Source of the DNA: Domibacillus robiginosus
Lineage (GTDB): Bacteria > Bacillota > Bacilli > Bacillales > Domibacillaceae
Assembly: GCF_000966195.1 (NCBI RefSeq)
Contig: NZ_LAHL01000012.1
Location: forward strand, 310,001-374,000
Direction of reading: 5' to 3'
DNA length: 64,000 nt
Every line of letters begins with the position of its first letter. The first letter of the stretch is position 1. The notes under the pieces are model-generated. The model searched no databases. It was not told the origin of the DNA and saw nothing but the letters and a program-made list of their open reading frames with translations. The position numbers were made by a program, and so were the translations under genes. Below are positions 7,513 to 15,960 of the stretch, one piece after another.

Positions 7513-8142
7513 TTATAAGAAGTTGTTTTTTAAAACTGCTGCAGCGGAAGCGGGATTTTCAGCCAGGCTGATAGCCGTAATTACAGAAATTCCGTCGGCG
7601 CCTGCCTCAATGACCTCTTCCGCGTTTCCAAGCGTAATACCACCGATACCGACAACCGGAAAGTGTGGATAACGCTTCTTCATACGACGGATTAAATCCG
7701 TACCAGCGACAGGACGTGTATCCGTTTTGGTCGCTGTAGCATAGATAGGGCCGGTACCAGCATAATCGGCTCCATCCTTTATTGCTTGTTCAAATTCTTC
7801 CATTGTATGGACCGATACACCGACAATGCCACCTTTTAGCTTTTCACGCACAACCGATGCCGCTTCATCTTCCTGGCCAATATGAACGCCGTCTGCACCA
7901 ATGTCAATGGCAAGCTCAATATCGTCATTGACAATAAACGGGATGCCTGCTTCCCGGCAGATCGACTGCAGGCGCTGCGCGGTTTGTTTTTTTGCAGTCC
8001 CAGTAAGTGCGTTTTTTCCTTTTTCTCGGAACTGAAACATCGTAATGCCGCCGGCAATGGCTTCCTGCAAGATGGTTTGGATCGGCCTTGGGCAATTCGG
8101 CGTACCGGCAATAAAATAAACAGCCAGCTGTTCATTTTTCAT
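7513..8142 (-). CDS. thiE: Thiamine-phosphate synthase
   Basis: A 209-residue TIM-barrel enzyme that joins hydroxymethylpyrimidine diphosphate and thiazole phosphate. Motifs in order: FQFREKG (36-43), FIVNDDIELA, DGVHIGQED, VGVSVHTMEE, DYAGTGPIYATATK and VVGIGGIT, all in their ThiE positions. It is the last gene of the thiW-thiM-thiD-thiE operon; its ATG overlaps the thiD stop by four bases. The whole operon lies behind a TPP riboswitch. Length is usual for the family. Confidence 0.95.
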   Translation of the reverse strand: MKNEQLAVYFIAGTPNCPRPIQTILQEAIAGGITMFQFREKGKNALTGTAKKQTAQRLQSICREAGIPFIVNDDIELAIDIGADGVHIGQEDEAASVVREKLKGGIVGVSVHTMEEFEQAIKDGADYAGTGPIYATATKTDTRPVAGTDLIRRMKKRYPHFPVVGIGGITLGNAEEVIEAGADGISVITAISLAENPASAAAVLKNNFL

Positions 8143-8945
8143 AGTCGGCCTCCCCGCTGGCGATACGCCCAGTGATTCGTCGGTCCATGGCCTTCTCCAA
8201 TATGAAGACCGTCTTCAATCGCAGCCTGAATAAAGTGCTTGGCTGTTTGTGCTGCCGTATGAACAGATGCACCTTTTGCAATTTCTGCTGTCATGGCCGC
8301 TGAAAACGTACAGCCCGTCCCATGGGTGTCTTTTGTATTAATTCGCCTGCCGGTAAACGTATAATACGTTTCTCCGTCATATAGAAGATCAGATGTTCGG
8401 TCTCCTTCTTCATGACCGCCTTTAATCAAAACGTTTTTTGCCCCATAGGAAGCAACTCGCTTTGCCGCTTCTTTTTTATCGGCTTCTGAACGGATTGTCA
8501 TCCCGGTCAGCACTTCTGCTTCAGGAATATTAGGCGTCACAACAAGCGCAAGCGGAAGCAACACCTTTTTTAACGCTTCCGACGCCTCCTTCTGCAGCAA
8601 TGAAGCACCGCCTTTGGCAATCATCACCGGGTCAATGACGAGATTTTGGCACTCGTATTTCCGGAGTGTCCAGGCAGCGGCTTCAATAATGCTCGCCGAA
8701 AACAGCATCCCTGTTTTAACAGCATTTACTCCGATGTCTGACAGTACCGCTTCAATTTGTTTTTCCACAGCTTCAGCTTCCAGCGGATACACACCGTGTA
8801 CACCGAGCGTGTTTTGCGCTGTAACAGCCGTTAAAGCGGACGTACCGTACACTCCCAATTCTTGAAACGTTTTTAAATCCGCTTGAATGCCAGCGCCGCC
8901 CCCGCTGTCAGATCCTGCAATGGTTAATGCTTTGGCTACCGTCAT
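8139..8945 (-). CDS. thiD: Hydroxymethylpyrimidine (phosphate) kinase
   Basis: A 268-residue ribokinase-fold enzyme. Seen: the N-terminal substrate motif AGSDSGGGAGIQADLK (9-24), VIDPVMIAKGG in the middle, and the anion-hole/catalytic motif DTHGTGCTFSAAM near residue 208. It phosphorylates hydroxymethylpyrimidine twice to give the pyrimidine precursor used by ThiE. It follows thiM with a one-base gap and overlaps thiE by ATGA, so the three are translated as a tight unit. Some paralogues act on pyridoxal, but this operon context argues for the thiamine role. Confidence 0.94.
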   Translation of the reverse strand: MTVAKALTIAGSDSGGGAGIQADLKTFQELGVYGTSALTAVTAQNTLGVHGVYPLEAEAVEKQIEAVLSDIGVNAVKTGMLFSASIIEAAAWTLRKYECQNLVIDPVMIAKGGASLLQKEASEALKKVLLPLALVVTPNIPEAEVLTGMTIRSEADKKEAAKRVASYGAKNVLIKGGHEEGDRTSDLLYDGETYYTFTGRRINTKDTHGTGCTFSAAMTAEIAKGASVHTAAQTAKHFIQAAIEDGLHIGEGHGPTNHWAYRQRGGRL

Positions 8946-8946
8946 A

Positions 8947-9747
8947 TTAAAGCACCTCTACTTTTCCGTTTTCAATGATATCGTGGCTGCTTGTTTGATA
9001 GAGTTGATCCATAAACCCGGCAGCGAATGCCCCAGGCCCGTCAGCACCGGTGACAGCGGCAGCACGCTCCGCAGCCACGCCATAAAAAGACAGTGCCGCT
9101 GCTGCTGCTTTTGCGTAGTTTTTTTCAACCGCGCAGAAAGAAGCAATCACAGCCCCGAGAAGACAGCCTGTCCCTGTAACACGCGTTAAAATAGGATGGC
9201 CGTTTTGAATGGCATATGCTTTTTCTCCAAACACATTGTCTTCCTTGCCGGTAATCACACAAGTAAGATCAAGCAGTTCGGCTGCTTCTCTCGCCAGTCT
9301 GCGCACATCTTCATTTCCGCCGCCGTCTACTCCCTTTACCTCAACAGACCGTCCGCACAGTACAGCAACTTCTCCTGCGTTTCCGCGCAGCACATCCACT
9401 TTTACTTCTGACAAAATACGCTTGGCGCTTTCGGTCCGAAACGGCGTGGCTCCTGCACCAACGGGATCGAACAAAACAGGAATCCCTTTTTCATTCGCTG
9501 CTTTCCCTGCTAAAATCATGGCTTCTACTTTAGAAGCTGAAAGTGTACCGATATTAAGGACAACGGCAGATGCAATACGTGCCATATCTGCTGCTTCTTC
9601 CACTGCATCAGCCATAACGGGAGAAGCACCAAGTGCAAGCAGGCCGTTTGCCGTAAAATTGGTAACGACCATATTCGTTAAATTGTGAATGAGCGGCTTT
9701 TCGGCTCTTACTTTTTGGAGCAGCTGAGCTGCATCGTGATTATTCAT
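8947..9747 (-). CDS. thiM: Hydroxyethylthiazole kinase
   Basis: A 266-residue ribokinase-fold kinase that salvages the thiazole half of thiamine. Seen: LIHNLTNMVVTNFTANGLLALG (in the first 40 residues), MADAVEEAADM, FDPVGAGATPFR and the C-terminal catalytic motif VTGTGCLLGA with Cys in the usual place. Its start overlaps the thiW stop in TAATG. With ThiD and ThiE it makes a salvage route; no de novo thiazole genes (thiG, thiS, thiO) are seen in this window. Confidence 0.95.
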   Translation of the reverse strand: MNNHDAAQLLQKVRAEKPLIHNLTNMVVTNFTANGLLALGASPVMADAVEEAADMARIASAVVLNIGTLSASKVEAMILAGKAANEKGIPVLFDPVGAGATPFRTESAKRILSEVKVDVLRGNAGEVAVLCGRSVEVKGVDGGGNEDVRRLAREAAELLDLTCVITGKEDNVFGEKAYAIQNGHPILTRVTGTGCLLGAVIASFCAVEKNYAKAAAAALSFYGVAAERAAAVTGADGPGAFAAGFMDQLYQTSSHDIIENGKVEVL

Positions 9748-10244
9748 TAGAATTGATCCTTTCCTTGAAACACTCGTGTTTTTTTTAAACGGACGGCCAG
9801 GAGAAGGCCAAGCACGGCTCCTGTCACGCTGCTAATCAAAAATGCTGGCAAAAAAGCAAGTGCTGCTGCTTTCATTCCAAGAAACAAATTGGCGATCGGA
9901 ACAGAGACAAGAGAAGCGATCACACCAGTCCCTACAACCTCCCCTGTTGCAGCAAGAGAAGGCTTTTTCCATTTTTGATAGGCATATCCTGCCAGCAGAG
10001 CACCGATCATACTGCCCGGAAAAGCAAGAATCGTTCCATATCCAAGTAAATTGCGAACAGCTGCAATCAAAAAAGCGATCACTACTGCAGGCCCCGGCCC
10101 AAGCAGGATAGCTGCCAGTACATTGATAGCATGCTGAACGGGGAATGCTTTCGCTGCTCCTGCCGGAAACCAGACGAAGATGGCACCGAGCACGCCGATT
10201 GCAGCCAGCAAGGCCATAACGGCCATTTTTTGAGGGGTAAACAA
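9747..10244 (-). CDS. thiW: ThiW, ECF transporter S component for the thiazole precursor
   Basis: A membrane protein of about 165 residues with five or six hydrophobic segments and the conserved features FPVQHAINVLAAILLGPGPAVV and LLGYGTILAFPGSMIGALLAG that mark ThiW. It is the substrate-binding S component of an energy-coupling-factor transporter, expected to import hydroxyethylthiazole for ThiM; the energising EcfA/EcfT proteins are not in the window. I place the start at the TTG at 10244, nine bases after AAGGAGGA; a GTG at 10268 in the same frame lies ahead of that Shine-Dalgarno sequence and is unlikely. First gene of the riboswitch-controlled operon. Confidence 0.85.
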   Translation of the reverse strand: MFTPQKMAVMALLAAIGVLGAIFVWFPAGAAKAFPVQHAINVLAAILLGPGPAVVIAFLIAAVRNLLGYGTILAFPGSMIGALLAGYAYQKWKKPSLAATGEVVGTGVIASLVSVPIANLFLGMKAAALAFLPAFLISSVTGAVLGLLLAVRLKKTRVFQGKDQF

Positions 10245-10266
10245 CTTTTCATTTCCTCCTTCACAC

Positions 10267-10400
10267 AAAAAAAACAGCCCAGCAATACGCTGAACCGTTT
10301 TTCGTCAGTGATTGCTACTTCCCTCCGCCGGCATGATCCGGATCAGGTTATTGGGGTTAAGGATTTTCCTTTCTCAGCCCGAAGGCACCCCCAGTAGGCT
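10267..10400 (-). ncRNA. TPP (Thi-box) riboswitch with terminator
   Basis: On the minus strand: ACTGGGGGTGCC, TTCGGGCTGAGA, CCTTAACC and CTGATCCGGATCATGCCGGCG then GGGAAG, the conserved thi-box elements (aptamer 10316-10396). Downstream is the stem GGTTCAGC / GCTGGGCT followed by eight T residues (10267-10300), the expression platform ahead of thiW. Confidence 0.95.
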
Positions 10401-10479
10401 TGTATGTATGATTGGTTTTATTTTTACACAATTTGCTGAAACTCGTCAACTGCACAACGAAAATTGTCGCTTTAATTGC

Positions 10480-10510
10480 AAAAAAAAAAAAGCCGGCAAA
10501 TGCCGGCTTT
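10480..10510 (-). terminator. Terminator of ppiB
   Basis: AAAGCCGGCA / TGCCGGCTTT hairpin with a long T tract on the minus strand. Confidence 0.85.
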
Positions 10511-10519
10511 CGCACTTTT

Positions 10520-10957
10520 TTATGCGTCAAATACTTCCACTTTCTCCATAACATCGCCGTTTTTCATTGATTTTACCGCTTCAATGCCTGATGTTACCTG
10601 GCCAAAAACAGTATGAACACCATTCAAATGTGGCTGTGGCTCATGAACGATAAAGAATTGGCTGCCGCCTGTGTCTTTCCCTGCATGCGCCATAGAAAGA
10701 GAGCCTTCCTGGTGTGTATGCGGATTGCCTTCTGTTTCACATTTGATTGTGTAACCTGGACCACCCATTCCTGTTCCAGTCGGATCGCCGCCCTGGCTTA
10801 CAAATCCCGGAATAACACGGTGGAATACCACACCATTGTAAAACCCTTCGTTCGCTAGTTTTTCGAAGTTTTCAACTGTACCCGGTGCTGCTTCTGGAAA
10901 CAAGTCGAATTCGATTTTCTCGCCATCTTTCATTTGAATGTAACCTTTTTTCGCCAA
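10520..10957 (-). CDS. ppiB: Peptidyl-prolyl cis-trans isomerase, cyclophilin type
   Basis: A 145-residue single-domain cyclophilin that catalyses proline isomerisation in the cytoplasm. Seen: [33 protein letters not shown], covering the catalytic Arg of FHRVI and the Gln of SQGGDP, then [14 protein letters not shown] and [12 protein letters not shown]. The start is a TTG at 10957 preceded by AAGGAGCGATTAC; the frame is open further upstream but without a ribosome-binding site. Stand-alone gene with its own terminator. Confidence 0.93.
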   Translation of the reverse strand: MAKKGYIQMKDGEKIEFDLFPEAAPGTVENFEKLANEGFYNGVVFHRVIPGFVSQGGDPTGTGMGGPGYTIKCETEGNPHTHQEGSLSMAHAGKDTGGSQFFIVHEPQPHLNGVHTVFGQVTSGIEAVKSMKNGDVMEKVEVFDA

Positions 10958-11109
10958 AGTAATCGCTCCTTTAATTTTAATCTTTCTTATCATACCACGC
11001 ACCATTCGATTTTAAAACAAGAGTGCTTTCGAGCAGAAATGTTTTCCGCTTTCATCCATTCTCGTTTTCTCTTATAATAAAGAGAGACTAAAAAGGGAGT
11101 GTGATGTCC

Positions 11110-12813
11110 ATGTTAACACGTCCCGGAATGTGGTGGAAAGCAGCCATTGTTTTTTCGCTGCTCGTGGCAGCCGGTGTTATTGTTTACATGCAAAATACCA
11201 ATAAAGCAACCGTCGTCCCGTTTTCATCTGTTGAATCTCTTATTCAAAAAGAAAACGGCCGATTGGTAGAGCTTGAGGAGCATCCTGACGGCACGCTGCA
11301 CATTTCCACACAAAACGGCGAGTTTACATCTTATGTTTCTCCGGAGAGCAACGCAGTTGATCGATTAAACGAAACATATAATATCCGTTATGAGTATGCA
11401 AAAGCTAATGCATATGAAAGCTGGATTATTATGCTGGTTCTTTTAACAGCTGCGGGAATCGGATTTTATTTTTATCGCAAGAAAGGCGGCGGCATGGGTG
11501 TGGCTCACTCAATGAAAAACAGCCTTTCACAAGCCCGCCCTCTTCCAGATATTACGCTTGATGATGTTGGCGGTCTTGCAGACGAAATGAAGGAAGACAT
11601 TCTGCAGACACTGTCGATTTTAAAGGAAAAAGATTTATCTACCCGCCTTGGTATCGAACCGCCGCGCGGCATTCTTTTATACGGGCCGCCTGGAACCGGG
11701 AAAACGCTTCTTGCCCAGGCCATTGCCCGTGAAATTGGCGCTTCCTTTTTTTCATCAAGCGGTTCCGCGTTTACTGAGCTGTTTGTCGGGGTCGGCGCCT
11801 CACGCGTACGCAGCTTGTTTACAGAAGCACGCAAACAAAAGCCAGCCGTTATTTTTATTGATGAAGTCGACGCACTAGCCGGACGCCGGAAAGCACATGG
11901 CGGTGAAGAAGGTGAAAAAACGCTGACAGAGCTGCTTGTTCAGCTTGATGGCGGCCATGATAATGATGGTCTCTTGTTTATCGCTGCCACAAACCGTCGC
12001 GACATGCTCGATGAAGCATTTCTTCGCCCCGGCCGTATCGATTTTTCATTTCACGTTACCCTGCCAGATGCCAAAGGACGCAAGGAAATTATCGATATTC
12101 ACGCCAAAGGAAAAAAATTAACAGACAATGCAGCAGCTATGCTTCAAGATCTGGCGGAGTCGACGGTTGGCTTTTCCGGCGCAGAATTGTCTGCACTGTT
12201 TGAAACGGCAAGCCGCAGTGCCATTCGAAGCGGGCGTGATACAATTGGAAAAGAAGATTTTAATTATGCACTTGACCGTACCATTCTTGGTACAACAACC
12301 CGTCCGCTTGCAGATCCTGCTACAAAGCGGCGTGTAGCCATTCATGAAGCTGGTCACGCGCTTGTCGCTGCCCTGACAAAGCCAGGCTCTGTCCGTAAAG
12401 CAACAATCATTCCGCGTGGACAAGCACTCGGCTACGTAGCACCTGTACCGAAAGAGCTTCACTTATCAACGGCGAGCGAATTAATTGACCAGGTAGCTAT
12501 GATTCTTTCAGGAGGAGTAGCGGAACGTCTTTATCTCGGCGAGCATTCGATCGGGGTAAGCGGTGATGTACAGCAGGCAAAGCAGATTCTAGAACGCATG
12601 GTTGATACCGGTATTTTTCAGGACCGCTTTTCTCTTACCTTCCGCCAGGCGGATAAGGAAACAAAAATGAATGAACTGTTTGAAATAGCGCTTCAACGTT
12701 CTCAAACGTTAATCGAAGAACATCGTGATGCATTTGAACGGCTTGTAGAAGATTTGATGACAAAAGAAACACTTGAAGGTTCAGAAGTTGAAATGCTTAT
12801 CTATCAGACATAA
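11110..12813 (+). CDS. Short FtsH-like AAA+ zinc metalloprotease
   Basis: A 567-residue membrane-anchored ATP-dependent protease, shorter than a typical FtsH (about 640). Order of features: TM1 (about 8-27), a roughly 75-residue outside loop, TM2 (104-123), Walker A GPPGTGKT (192-199), Walker B VIFIDE (247-252), second region of homology around TNRRDMLDEAFLRPGR (294-309), zinc motif HEAGH (412-416) and a late Asp in GVSGDVQQA for the third ligand. All catalytic parts are present, so it should degrade membrane or soluble proteins. It is probably a second copy beside the housekeeping ftsH. ATGs at 11104 and 11110 and a GTG at 11101 compete; AAGGGAG fits 11110 best. Confidence 0.85.
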   Translation: MLTRPGMWWKAAIVFSLLVAAGVIVYMQNTNKATVVPFSSVESLIQKENGRLVELEEHPDGTLHISTQNGEFTSYVSPESNAVDRLNETYNIRYEYAKANAYESWIIMLVLLTAAGIGFYFYRKKGGGMGVAHSMKNSLSQARPLPDITLDDVGGLADEMKEDILQTLSILKEKDLSTRLGIEPPRGILLYGPPGTGKTLLAQAIAREIGASFFSSSGSAFTELFVGVGASRVRSLFTEARKQKPAVIFIDEVDALAGRRKAHGGEEGEKTLTELLVQLDGGHDNDGLLFIAATNRRDMLDEAFLRPGRIDFSFHVTLPDAKGRKEIIDIHAKGKKLTDNAAAMLQDLAESTVGFSGAELSALFETASRSAIRSGRDTIGKEDFNYALDRTILGTTTRPLADPATKRRVAIHEAGHALVAALTKPGSVRKATIIPRGQALGYVAPVPKELHLSTASELIDQVAMILSGGVAERLYLGEHSIGVSGDVQQAKQILERMVDTGIFQDRFSLTFRQADKETKMNELFEIALQRSQTLIEEHRDAFERLVEDLMTKETLEGSEVEMLIYQT

Positions 12814-12846
12814 AAAACAGGCCTCCACCAGGAGGCCTGTTTTTTA
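12813..12846. terminator. Bidirectional terminator
   Basis: AAAAAACAGGCCTCC / GGAGGCCTGTTTTTT between two convergent transcription units. Confidence 0.9.
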
Positions 12847-13566
12847 TAATACCTTGCTTAAAAATGATTTGGTACGTTCGTGCTGCGGTGCATCAAACAA
12901 AGCTTTCGGTTCATTTTGTTCCACAACATAGCCGTTATCCATAAAAATAACCCGGTCGCCCACTTCACGGGCAAAGCCCATTTCGTGCGTAACCACAATC
13001 ATAGTCATGCCGTCTTTCGCGAGCTGCTTCATGACTTCAAGCACTTCTCCGACCATTTCGGGGTCAAGCGCCGATGTCGGCTCATCAAACAGCATCACTT
13101 TTGGCTCCATTGCAAGCGCACGCGCGATGGCTACACGCTGTTTTTGTCCACCGGAAAGGGAATCTGGATAAGCAGAGGCTTTTTCCGCAAGGCCTACCTT
13201 GGCCAGCAGGATGCGTGCTTTTTCCTCTGCTTCCGATTTTTTCACTCCTCGAACATTGATCGGCGCAAGTGTTACATTTTCCAAAATGGTTTTGTGCGGA
13301 AACAAGTTAAAGTGCTGGAACACCATTCCCACATCTGTGCGGACTTTGTTAATATTTGTTTTCTTATCAGTTAAATCTTTTCCATCAACAATTACGTGCC
13401 CGCCATCAATTGTTTCCAGCATGTTTAAGCAGCGAATAAATGTTGATTTTCCAGATCCAGATGGACCAATAACCACTACCACTTCCTGAGGTGATACATC
13501 AAGGGAAATGTCTTTGAGCACTTCATTATCGCCAAAAGATTTTTTTAAGTTTTTAACGCTGATCAT
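12844..13566 (-). CDS. Polar amino-acid ABC transporter ATPase (GlnQ/ArtR-like)
   Basis: A 240-residue ABC ATPase: Walker [10 protein letters not shown] near residue 34, Q-loop in [10 protein letters not shown], signature [16 protein letters not shown], Walker [13 protein letters not shown] and switch His in VVTHEM. Length and the phrase [11 protein letters not shown] match the GlnQ/HisP/ArtR class that powers import of polar amino acids. It is the last gene of binding protein - permease - ATPase and overlaps the permease by 14 bases. Substrate cannot be told from this subunit. Confidence 0.9.
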   Translation of the reverse strand: MISVKNLKKSFGDNEVLKDISLDVSPQEVVVVIGPSGSGKSTFIRCLNMLETIDGGHVIVDGKDLTDKKTNINKVRTDVGMVFQHFNLFPHKTILENVTLAPINVRGVKKSEAEEKARILLAKVGLAEKASAYPDSLSGGQKQRVAIARALAMEPKVMLFDEPTSALDPEMVGEVLEVMKQLAKDGMTMIVVTHEMGFAREVGDRVIFMDNGYVVEQNEPKALFDAPQHERTKSFLSKVL

Positions 13567-14218
13567 CAGTGCTTAATCTCCTTTCAACATAATTCATCAA
13601 ATAGGTAAGCGACAGTGTCAGCACCAAATAAATTAATGCGACAGTAAGATACGGCTCCCACACCCGGATGTATTGACCTGCCGCAGCACGACCCCAATAC
13701 ATAAGCTCAGGCGCAGCTAATACGGAACCAAGTGAAGATTCTTTCAGCAGCACAATAAATTCATTGCCAAGCGGCGGAATGACCCGCTTAAATGCCTGTG
13801 GCAAAATGACAAGCTTCATTGCTTGGACACGTGTCATTCCAAGAGAGCGCGCGGCTTCCATTTGTCCTTTATCAATGGATTGAATACCGGCACGAAAAAT
13901 TTCTGCAATGTAAGCAGCCGCGTTTAGTGACAATCCGATTACAAGAGACACAACTGGATTTGACGGTGTCATAAATAGGGGTACAACCCCAAAGTGAATG
14001 ATTAGTAATTGAACGAGAAGCGGTGTTCCTCTGAAAATATTAATATAAATGTTAAACGGGAGGCGAACCCATCTATTCGTTGACATTTTTCCAAGCGCAA
14101 TAAAAAGACCGAGTATAAGTCCGGCCAGCACCCCGGCAAGAGAAACGCCAAGTGTGACTTTTAAGCCCTGCAGGAAAAACGGCATATAGTCTGTTACAAT
14201 ATCAAAGCGAAAATCCAT
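13553..14218 (-). CDS. Polar amino-acid ABC transporter permease
   Basis: A 221-residue inner-membrane permease of the HisMQ/GlnP type with five predicted membrane helices. Seen: the early stretch [20 protein letters not shown], the family box [14 protein letters not shown], and the EAA loop [32 protein letters not shown] that docks on the ATPase. AAAGGAGAAGAAAAG ahead of the ATG at 14218 sets the start six codons inside the longest open frame. A strong hairpin separates it from the binding-protein gene upstream. Confidence 0.9.
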   Translation of the reverse strand: MDFRFDIVTDYMPFFLQGLKVTLGVSLAGVLAGLILGLFIALGKMSTNRWVRLPFNIYINIFRGTPLLVQLLIIHFGVVPLFMTPSNPVVSLVIGLSLNAAAYIAEIFRAGIQSIDKGQMEAARSLGMTRVQAMKLVILPQAFKRVIPPLGNEFIVLLKESSLGSVLAAPELMYWGRAAAGQYIRVWEPYLTVALIYLVLTLSLTYLMNYVERRLSTDDQR

Positions 14219-14234
14219 CTTTTCTTCTCCTTTC

Positions 14235-14272
14235 ATAAAAAATGGCTGTCCGTTAAAGAATGGACAGCCGTG
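14235..14272 (-). terminator. Intra-operon hairpin between binding protein and permease
   Basis: GGCTGTCC / GGACAGCC stem with a T tract on the minus strand, overlapping the end of the binding-protein gene. Such partial terminators or RNA-stabilising stems usually keep the binding protein more abundant than the membrane parts. Confidence 0.7.
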
Positions 14273-14275
14273 TTT

Positions 14276-15094
14276 TTATTGCGCTGCTTTTTTTAAAGTT
14301 TCCATATTCGGTGCTTCATCAAACCATTTTTCATAAATTTCAGCATATTCACCGTTTTCATAAAGCGTATTTAAAGCTTTGTCAAAGTCTTCTTTATACT
14401 CGCTTCCTTTTGGAAAAGCAATTCCGTAATATTCCGTTGCAAACTGATCATCTGTAACTGTTTGAACACCAGCATTTGGGTTTGATTTTGCATATTCAAG
14501 GGCTACCGCAATATCTGTTACAACAGCTTCCACATCTCCGCTTTGAAGAGCCTGGAACATCAGAGCAGCTGTTTCGTATTTTGAAATAGCATTATTGTTT
14601 TGCCCGACAACGTTTTCAGCAGCAAACTGGCCGGTCGTCCCATTTTGAACCCCGATTTTTTTTCCTTTTAAATCTTCGGCTCCTTTAATAGTCGTACCTT
14701 CTTTGTAAACGATCATCGTTACAGATTCAAAATATGGAACAGAGAAATCATATGTTTCTTTTCGTTCATCTGTAATCGTGATACCGGACATTCCAATGTC
14801 AAGCTGGTTGCTCTGCAAGCCCGCAAGCATCGAATCCCAGCCTGTATTTTGAATATTAACCTCATAGCCCGCTTCTTCTGCCGCCGCGTTCAGAAGATCC
14901 ACATCAAAACCGGATACTTCTCCTTTATCCATAAATTCAAACGGAGCAAACGTTGCTTCCGTTCCAACATTCAGCACTTTTTTTTCTTCAGATGTGCCAC
15001 CGCTTTGTTCTTCTTCTCCGCCGCCGCATGCAGCTAAAAGTAAAGCAGTACTTGCCATAACAGCGGCTGCCGCTTTTTTAAATGAATAGGTCAC
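14276..15094 (-). CDS. Amino-acid ABC transporter substrate-binding lipoprotein
   Basis: A 272-residue solute-binding protein (SBP family 3). N-terminus: basic residues, a hydrophobic stretch, then the lipobox LLLAAC, followed by GGGEEEQSGG linker; thus a membrane-anchored lipoprotein outside the cell. Core motifs VGTEATFAPFEFMD, GFDVDLLNAAAE, WDSMLAGLQSNQLDIGMSGI and GVQNGTTGQ fit the polar amino-acid binding class (glutamine, arginine or cystine). The start is a GTG at 15094 after AAAGGGG; a promoter TTGAGT-N17-TATTAT at 15157-15129 supports this over the longer frame. Confidence 0.88.
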   Translation of the reverse strand: MTYSFKKAAAAVMASTALLLAACGGGEEEQSGGTSEEKKVLNVGTEATFAPFEFMDKGEVSGFDVDLLNAAAEEAGYEVNIQNTGWDSMLAGLQSNQLDIGMSGITITDERKETYDFSVPYFESVTMIVYKEGTTIKGAEDLKGKKIGVQNGTTGQFAAENVVGQNNNAISKYETAALMFQALQSGDVEAVVTDIAVALEYAKSNPNAGVQTVTDDQFATEYYGIAFPKGSEYKEDFDKALNTLYENGEYAEIYEKWFDEAPNMETLKKAAQ

Positions 15095-15128
15095 GTAAAA
15101 AACCCCTTTGATTTTTTTATATAGTACG

Positions 15129-15157
15129 ATAATACTCTTTTCAATTTCAAAACTCAA
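15129..15157 (-). promoter_or_regulatory. Promoter of the amino-acid ABC operon
   Basis: Minus strand TTGAGT (15157-15152), 17-base spacer, TATTAT (15134-15129), 35 bases ahead of the chosen GTG start. Confidence 0.6.
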
Positions 15158-15342
15158 CATTTTTTTATGTAATAATTAATTTTTATACACTGATATTCAC
15201 TAAAAACGGTCGTTTTTTGTATTTTTTTACACAAAGCTGAATATATTTTGAATAAAGAAAGAATTTTCCGAATAGTATATCGATGGGTAAAGCTTTATCT
15301 ATTTTGCGCATATAAAAGGCGATTTACTCACCCAACTTCTGG

Positions 15343-15371
15343 TTGACAATGATTCTCATTCCCTTTAAGAT
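15343..15371 (+). promoter_or_regulatory. Promoter with overlapping Fur box
   Basis: TTGACA (15343-15348), 17 bases, TAAGAT (15366-15371). Across the -35 and spacer lies TGACAATGATTCTCA (15344-15358), matching 13 of 15 positions of the 7-1-7 Fur box TGATAATNATTATCA. Fur bound here would block RNA polymerase when iron is plentiful. Confidence 0.75.
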
Positions 15372-15405
15372 AAAAGAAGAACGATGATGGAAAGAGGGAG
15401 AATAC

Positions 15406-15885
15406 ATGAATGGAATGCTTCATGGACTCAAAGATATCCATATGGTAATCGCAAACAGCCGAAAGCTGGGCGGTGCCGCGGAAGCAGAGTCGATTACACT
15501 TTCATCCGGCGAAACCTACATGAATCCGGTTTTTACAAATGTTGATTTGTCCCAGGGAAAATACATTTCGTTCAGTTTTATAGCAGACAGCGGCGAAAAC
15601 GTTACAGCACACGTTGATCAAATTGGCGTGATGCGCGGTCTCCGTCATAAATTGATCTGTCAGCTGGAAAACACGCAGGTTCGGGAGCTAATGACAGAAG
15701 ACACACTTCGTTACCTGCGAAAATTATGTGAAGTAAATGAAGGGTTTGTCACAAATTCCTTTAAAAAAGAAGCGTTAAAGCTTGTACGTGATGTTAGCTT
15801 AAACGAGCTGGAAAAGCGCCGCGTTGATTTACCATTTGCTATTGAATCCAATGTGGTTTCATTAAATACGAAAAAATTTGCTTAA
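15406..15885 (+). CDS. Unknown 159-residue protein under a Fur box
   Basis: Not recognised. It has a good ribosome-binding site (GAAAGAGGGAGAATAC, ATG) and a promoter with a Fur box 60 bases upstream, so it should be made when iron is short. The N-terminal 90 residues look beta-rich (SITLSSGETYMNPVFTNVDLSQGKYISFSFIAD), the C-terminal 70 look helical with a single cysteine in RKLCEVNEGF and one in HKLICQLE. No signal peptide, membrane helix or metal motif is evident. It is convergent with the encapsulin operon: the two share a 70-base terminator region. A link to iron handling is inferred from the Fur box and neighbourhood only. Confidence 0.65.
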   Translation: MNGMLHGLKDIHMVIANSRKLGGAAEAESITLSSGETYMNPVFTNVDLSQGKYISFSFIADSGENVTAHVDQIGVMRGLRHKLICQLENTQVRELMTEDTLRYLRKLCEVNEGFVTNSFKKEALKLVRDVSLNELEKRRVDLPFAIESNVVSLNTKKFA

Positions 15886-15893
15886 TGTACAAC

Positions 15894-15919
15894 CAGCCTT
15901 GTGAAAAGGCTTTTTTTTA
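15894..15919 (+). terminator. Terminator of the Fur-boxed gene
   Basis: AGCCTT-GTGA-AAGGCT hairpin followed by TTTTTTTT. Confidence 0.75.
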
Positions 15920-15923
15920 TGCG

Positions 15924-15960
15924 AAAAACAGGGGGCCGAATAAGCCCTCCCTGTTTTTTT
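15924..15960. terminator. Terminator of the encapsulin operon
   Basis: AAAAACAGGG / CCCTGTTTTT outer stem with T tracts in both directions, immediately after the ferredoxin stop codon on the minus strand. Confidence 0.75.

Noticed and set aside
9196-9688. Plus-strand frames of 70-160 residues opposite thiM
   Set aside because: Ser/Ala/Pro-rich antisense shadow of a well-conserved gene; no start signal.
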